Below, piece by piece: positions 60,640-64,000 of a DNA stretch of 64,000 bases. The notes beneath the pieces are model-generated. The model was not told the origin of the DNA. It did not search any database and saw nothing but the letters and a program-made list of their open reading frames with translations. A program made the position numbers and the translations under genes. Within the stretch, counting starts at the first letter, position 1. Each line of letters begins with the position of its first letter. The stretch lies in the NCBI GenBank assembly GCA_963815775.1, contig CAWFIB010000001.1, forward strand, positions 35,697-99,696, read 5' to 3'. The stretch is from CAVVDY01 sp963815775 (GTDB lineage Bacteria > Acidobacteriota > Terriglobia > Terriglobales > Acidobacteriaceae).

Positions 60640-62502
60640 ATGAGATTCGGGGCAAGATACGAAATCTTGCGTGCGCTGACGCGAGGCGACGTCGAGACTT
60701 TTGCAGTTCGCGACCGGGCAACTGGCGAAAAGGCTCTAGCTAACATCTTCGAGTGCCCCGAACCTCCTGTCGACCAACCTACCGCTCAGTGGATATTGAC
60801 GTCGTTCAGCCAGTTGGCTCCTGAGACTCCCGGCATAGTTATCGATGCGGGGAGATACGATATTGCAAGTTTCGCCTATATTGTGTCGCGCTGGCCGACC
60901 GATGAGGCCATCGATGACTGGCTTCGTCAGTATCAGGACAAAATCGGCGACCCAAAGCCAAGGGTTGCAGCGGATTCATCTCCCGCCCCTTCCGCGGAAA
61001 GATCACAAGCAGCATCGCCAGATTTGACTTGTGAGCCACCAAAAGCAGTCGATGGTTCGGTAATGGAAGGGTCCAAGACCCATGTGACGGCCCGTGAGCC
61101 AGGCGAATTCACTCGGCAATTCTTTGCCGGCGTGGCTTTTCCCGGCGAGTCTGTTTTCGGAGACGGTCAAGCGTTGACAGGGGAACGTGCCAATCTCTTG
61201 GAGGATCAAACGATTGCTCCTGCCGAGAGTCGATCAACTGCGGACGTCCACGAACCAGCCGGTGAAGCATCGGAGCCATTTGCCAGGAGCGCACTGGAAG
61301 GGTCATTGCCCGGTCAAGGCGAATTCACCCAACAGTTCTTCCGCGAAATCAATGTTCCGCCTGATCGCTCATCCGGGCCGGCTACTGGTGTCTCCAACCC
61401 AATCGATCCCACGCTGGGGCCCGTGAAGGAATCCCCGCCCCAAGGCGAGACGGCAATGGACGTGAGTGACAAGCATTGGCTCAAGGATTCAAAGCCGGGT
61501 CAATTCACGAATCAGTTCATGCAGGATTTCGGCTTGGGCGTGCCCCCTGCAGGTCGGGAGGAAACTCCTTCGCAGGAGCCACTCAAACCTGCCAGCGGAG
61601 AGTTCACCAAACTATTTCGTATGCCTGTGACCGGCGAGGGCGACAAGAGCACAACCTTTGACGGTCGCGCATCGGAGTCGAAGAGTGGCACGGGCGAGTT
61701 TACTCGGATGTTTGGTCCCTATGTTCCTGAGGTGCCTGGTGAAGTGCATTCCCACACCATGGGTGGCGAGCCAGAGGTGACATCGACGAGGGGGTCAAGC
61801 ACCGACCTTTTTGGTGCGGACCACATCACTGATCGTCCGCGTGGCGAAGGCTCCTATGCTGCCGGCACAACAACTCCTGTTGGAAATGTTGACGACGGAG
61901 GTGCGACGCAAGTTTTTGCAGGGCGGAGGGAGCATCCGGAATATCCCGAGGCGGTTGCTTCTGGCGAACACTTGACCAGTCCGGCTCATTCGAACGAGCC
62001 GATTCCAGATTCTAGCCAGTTCAACGCTGTCGACGGCGGTGCGACCGTGCTATTCCGTGCACCGGCAGAGGCTGCTGCCCGAGGCGAGACCGAGCAACCT
62101 GCGGGCCCGAGTGCCTACACCATGTTCATGAATCGGGAGGCATTGTCCACATTGGTGTCCGAATCGGCGGGAGCGCCACCTGCGTCTGTCGCCTCCAAGG
62201 CAGGATCCCCGGCCGCTGCGCCGGCTTCGCCTTTCATTACGCCCCCGGTTGTTACGCCACCAGCGATGCCGTCATACCAAGCGCCCGCTCCGCCAGTTCC
62301 GGCTTATCAGGCCCCTGTGGTGCCGGGAGTCACTCCGCCTGCAATGCCTTCTTTTACGCCGCCTGCGGTTGCGGCACCCCCACTCGCGCCAACGGCCCAG
62401 CCGCCGGTCGCGCCCAAATCCTACTGGCCGCTCATCATCGTCCTGAACCTGCTGTTCATTCTCGCAGTGCTTCTCATCCTTTATTTCGCACTGAAGCACT
62501 AA
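60640..62502 (+). CDS. Tail-anchored protein with pseudokinase-like N-terminus and nine repeats of a Thr-containing motif
   Basis: 620 residues, no family recognised. Residues 5-100 (ARYEILRALTRGDVETFAVR, DRATGEKALANIF, SFAYIVSRWPTDEAIDDWL) follow the strand order of a Ser/Thr kinase N-lobe with hinge, but lack the glycine loop and catalytic parts. Residues 150-500 are disordered and carry GEFTRQFF (Thr158), GEFTQQFF (Thr230), GQFTNQFM (Thr290), GEFTKLF (Thr323), GEFTRMF (Thr355), SSTDLF (Thr388), GGATQVF (Thr423), GGATVLF (Thr469) and SAYTMF (Thr494). A Pro/Ala region (510-590) precedes a C-terminal helix (LIIVLNLLFILAVLLILYFA). Such a tail would keep the repeats in the cytoplasm at the inner membrane. 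It could display phosphothreonines for FHA partners; this is inference. Confidence 0.8.
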   Translation: MRFGARYEILRALTRGDVETFAVRDRATGEKALANIFECPEPPVDQPTAQWILTSFSQLAPETPGIVIDAGRYDIASFAYIVSRWPTDEAIDDWLRQYQDKIGDPKPRVAADSSPAPSAERSQAASPDLTCEPPKAVDGSVMEGSKTHVTAREPGEFTRQFFAGVAFPGESVFGDGQALTGERANLLEDQTIAPAESRSTADVHEPAGEASEPFARSALEGSLPGQGEFTQQFFREINVPPDRSSGPATGVSNPIDPTLGPVKESPPQGETAMDVSDKHWLKDSKPGQFTNQFMQDFGLGVPPAGREETPSQEPLKPASGEFTKLFRMPVTGEGDKSTTFDGRASESKSGTGEFTRMFGPYVPEVPGEVHSHTMGGEPEVTSTRGSSTDLFGADHITDRPRGEGSYAAGTTTPVGNVDDGGATQVFAGRREHPEYPEAVASGEHLTSPAHSNEPIPDSSQFNAVDGGATVLFRAPAEAAARGETEQPAGPSAYTMFMNREALSTLVSESAGAPPASVASKAGSPAAAPASPFITPPVVTPPAMPSYQAPAPPVPAYQAPVVPGVTPPAMPSFTPPAVAAPPLAPTAQPPVAPKSYWPLIIVLNLLFILAVLLILYFALKH

Positions 62503-62508
62503 CGGCAG

Positions 62509-63861
62509 CTATTCTTTGCGCGGCATCACGATCAGCAGCTCCAGGTTCGGATTGGGCAAGTCGCTGGGTACATAGGCAGCTAAATTGCGCGACTTCTGAA
62601 CAGATTCCCACGCCGTTCCCGATTGATTGAGCGCGAAGTATTGATACTTCAGCTTCACCTTGATCTCAGTGGGCGGTTTCGGCACATGTGCCAGTCGAAT
62701 TCCCGGCAAGGCCTGATTGATCATTCTTTCTACCTGACTGGCGGAGCCGACTTTCACCAGCTGAGGGACTTTCTGGATGATGGTTGCTTCTCCCGCATCC
62801 GCACCCACAGCCAGATACATCCGCGTGTGCGCGAAATACTTGTCCTGATCAATCGCCGTCGCATAGACGGAGTTGCTCACCAGCTTCAGGGCCAGCGATA
62901 CCACGTTCGTCGGTACGGCCTTTTCCAGTAACAAGCGAAGAGCTTCCTCCAACTGCGCGAAGACTGTGCCCAGCGAATCGTGGACGTAGGTCGGCAAATC
63001 TCGCGGCCGCAATTTGTCGGAAAACGTGGTCAGCGAACCCGCCAGCGAAACCATCGCCGAGAACAACTCTTCCGGATGGCACGCCTTCTCCTCGTAGAGG
63101 TGACTGAAGAGCGGGTAGTGAGAATTTACCGTGTACAACAACCAGAAATCCGCAATGTCAGCCGCGGTGAAATCAGCCAGGCTCAGATTTCGTTGCCGCC
63201 GCCCGCCGGACAATTGGGTACTTTTTGCCGACATGATCTCCAGCAATCCGCGCAAGATTCCAACCAGATAATCACTTGCACCGATGCTGATCAAGGGAGG
63301 AATGAACCTGGGATTCAGGCGGAAGGTGCCGGCCGGCGTGCGTTCAACACTGGCCACCCGTAGCGCTGATGAGCCTTCGCGGTTTTCGCTCTCCGCCAGC
63401 AACTGGAAGTTCTTTCGCGCGATCTGGAGGGGCTTATCCCCCATGCCGGTGTTGTCGTCGCGCACCGTTAGCGACTCTGCCAGATACCGGCTGCCACCAT
63501 CGGGACTGCCTGAAACATTCACCCCCCGAGGGCGGTAATCCGGAATGGCCAGGTAAACGTCCAGCGATTGCGCTGCCGGATCGAAGACCTCTCCCAGGGC
63601 TTTCGATGGGGGAGGCGGATCGGCATCGGGTATATCAAACAGCAACCCATCGGGAAATATGCCGGAGGCGCGCGAGATCAGCAATTGCCCATCCGCCAGC
63701 GCTTCCCGGTTAATCGTCAGCTCCTTGAAGCCCCATGGACAGAACTTAAGCGTGTGCAGGCGAAACTGAAGAACATCTTCGACGTATCGATCCTGCAGCT
63801 GCAGGTGCTGCGGCGTGAGGAAGGTACCTTTGGTCCAGATGACGGGTTGCAATTGCTTCAT
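62509..63861 (-). CDS. tssK: Type VI secretion baseplate protein TssK, copy 2
   Basis: 450 residues from the ATG at 63861; the frame is open to a TTG at 63888. Clearly homologous to copy 1: PVIWTKGTFLTPQHLQLQDR, GIFPDGLLFDIPDADPPPPS, ADFWLLYTVNSHYPLFSHLY, HPEELFSAMVSLAGSLTTFS, YQYFALNQSGTAWESVQKSR and AAYVPSDLPNPNLELLIVM. The two differ through most of their length, so this is not a recent duplication. It faces the 620-residue gene tail-to-tail across six bases and is probably preceded by a further gene on the minus strand. Confidence 0.92.
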   Translation of the reverse strand: MKQLQPVIWTKGTFLTPQHLQLQDRYVEDVLQFRLHTLKFCPWGFKELTINREALADGQLLISRASGIFPDGLLFDIPDADPPPPSKALGEVFDPAAQSLDVYLAIPDYRPRGVNVSGSPDGGSRYLAESLTVRDDNTGMGDKPLQIARKNFQLLAESENREGSSALRVASVERTPAGTFRLNPRFIPPLISIGASDYLVGILRGLLEIMSAKSTQLSGGRRQRNLSLADFTAADIADFWLLYTVNSHYPLFSHLYEEKACHPEELFSAMVSLAGSLTTFSDKLRPRDLPTYVHDSLGTVFAQLEEALRLLLEKAVPTNVVSLALKLVSNSVYATAIDQDKYFAHTRMYLAVGADAGEATIIQKVPQLVKVGSASQVERMINQALPGIRLAHVPKPPTEIKVKLKYQYFALNQSGTAWESVQKSRNLAAYVPSDLPNPNLELLIVMPRKE

Positions 63862-63888
63862 GGGGCTGACCGATGCCAACAATAGCAA

Positions 63889-64000
63889 TTACGGGTTGCA
63901 GAAGCAATTCGATTTCACGACAGCCAGCGGCCATGTGGCCACGTCGCGAACCACACGCTGCACCCACATGTCGTTATACAGCGGAATCAGGCATTGGTAG
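63889..64000 (-). CDS. Partial CDS, C-terminal 36 residues of an unidentified protein
   Basis: Only one of the three minus-strand frames stays open from the window edge to a TAA at 63889-63891, reading about 36 residues (YQCLIPLYNDMWVQRVVRDV...). The next gene (tssK copy 2) starts 27 bases later on the same strand, which fits an operon. No family can be named from so short a piece. Confidence 0.4.
   Translation of the reverse strand, partial: YQCLIPLYNDMWVQRVVRDVATWPLAVVKSNCFCNP

Overview
The window reads as a chromosomal segment of a GC-rich, aerobic soil-type bacterium, most probably an Acidobacteriota (Koribacter/Terriglobia-like). The grounds are an Oar-like TonB-dependent receptor with an N-terminal carboxypeptidase-regulatory fold, a membrane-anchored regulator of the type common in that phylum, several families of short extragenic palindromes, and overall protein similarity. 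This placement is from recognition, not from a search. No rRNA, tRNA, CRISPR array, transposase or phage gene was seen.

Layout. 1-5.3 kb: partial Oar-like receptor (minus), divergent membrane regulator, SLC45-like sugar transporter. 5.3-12.2 kb: minus-strand operon for a bidirectional NAD(P)-linked [NiFe] hydrogenase, hoxEFUYH plus its maturation protease; the HoxF subunit is fused to a GltD-like flavoprotein. 12.2-12.7 kb: palindromic and 36-bp tandem repeats. 12.7-19.5 kb: minus-strand arginine cluster argR-argC-argB-argF-argG-argH-GNAT, with a perfect palindromic operator at argR and an attenuator-like leader in front of argF. 19.6-29.2 kb: kynurenine (tryptophan) degradation, comprising formamidase, kynureninase, kynurenine monooxygenase, a single polypeptide joining ACMSD to tryptophan 2,3-dioxygenase, 3-hydroxyanthranilate dioxygenase, 2-aminomuconate deaminase, semialdehyde dehydrogenase and gamma-glutamyltransferase. 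29.2-37.1 kb: a bicupin oxalate decarboxylase and a compact set of three HupE/UreJ-like membrane proteins, a PpiC isomerase, a small membrane protein and a DUF3604 lipoprotein. 37.3-42 kb: trehalose synthesis (otsBA), small proteins and a formylglycine-generating-enzyme-like protein. 42.2-46.1 kb: succinate dehydrogenase (membrane, flavoprotein, iron-sulfur) and a TPR-like protein. 46.3-51.9 kb: two Hsp70-like ATPases and a DUF2760 protein. 52.4-64 kb: a type VI secretion-related locus with FHA-lytic transglycosylase, PP2C phosphatase, TssM, TssL, two TssK homologues, and a tail-anchored protein carrying many copies of a short Thr-containing motif.

How they work together. The hydrogenase operon would exchange electrons between H2 and NAD(P)H. 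The arg genes cover most of arginine synthesis under ArgR control (argD and argJ are not in the window). The kyn genes take tryptophan to 2-aminomuconate/oxalocrotonate-level intermediates. The most interesting part is the T6SS-related locus: an FHA domain, a PP2C phosphatase and a repeated G-x-[FAY]-T-x-x-F motif, found both in the tail-anchored protein and in TssM, together suggest a reversible Thr-phosphorylation tag system that organises the membrane complex and a dedicated peptidoglycan-cutting enzyme. The kinase is not in the window, so that model is inference.
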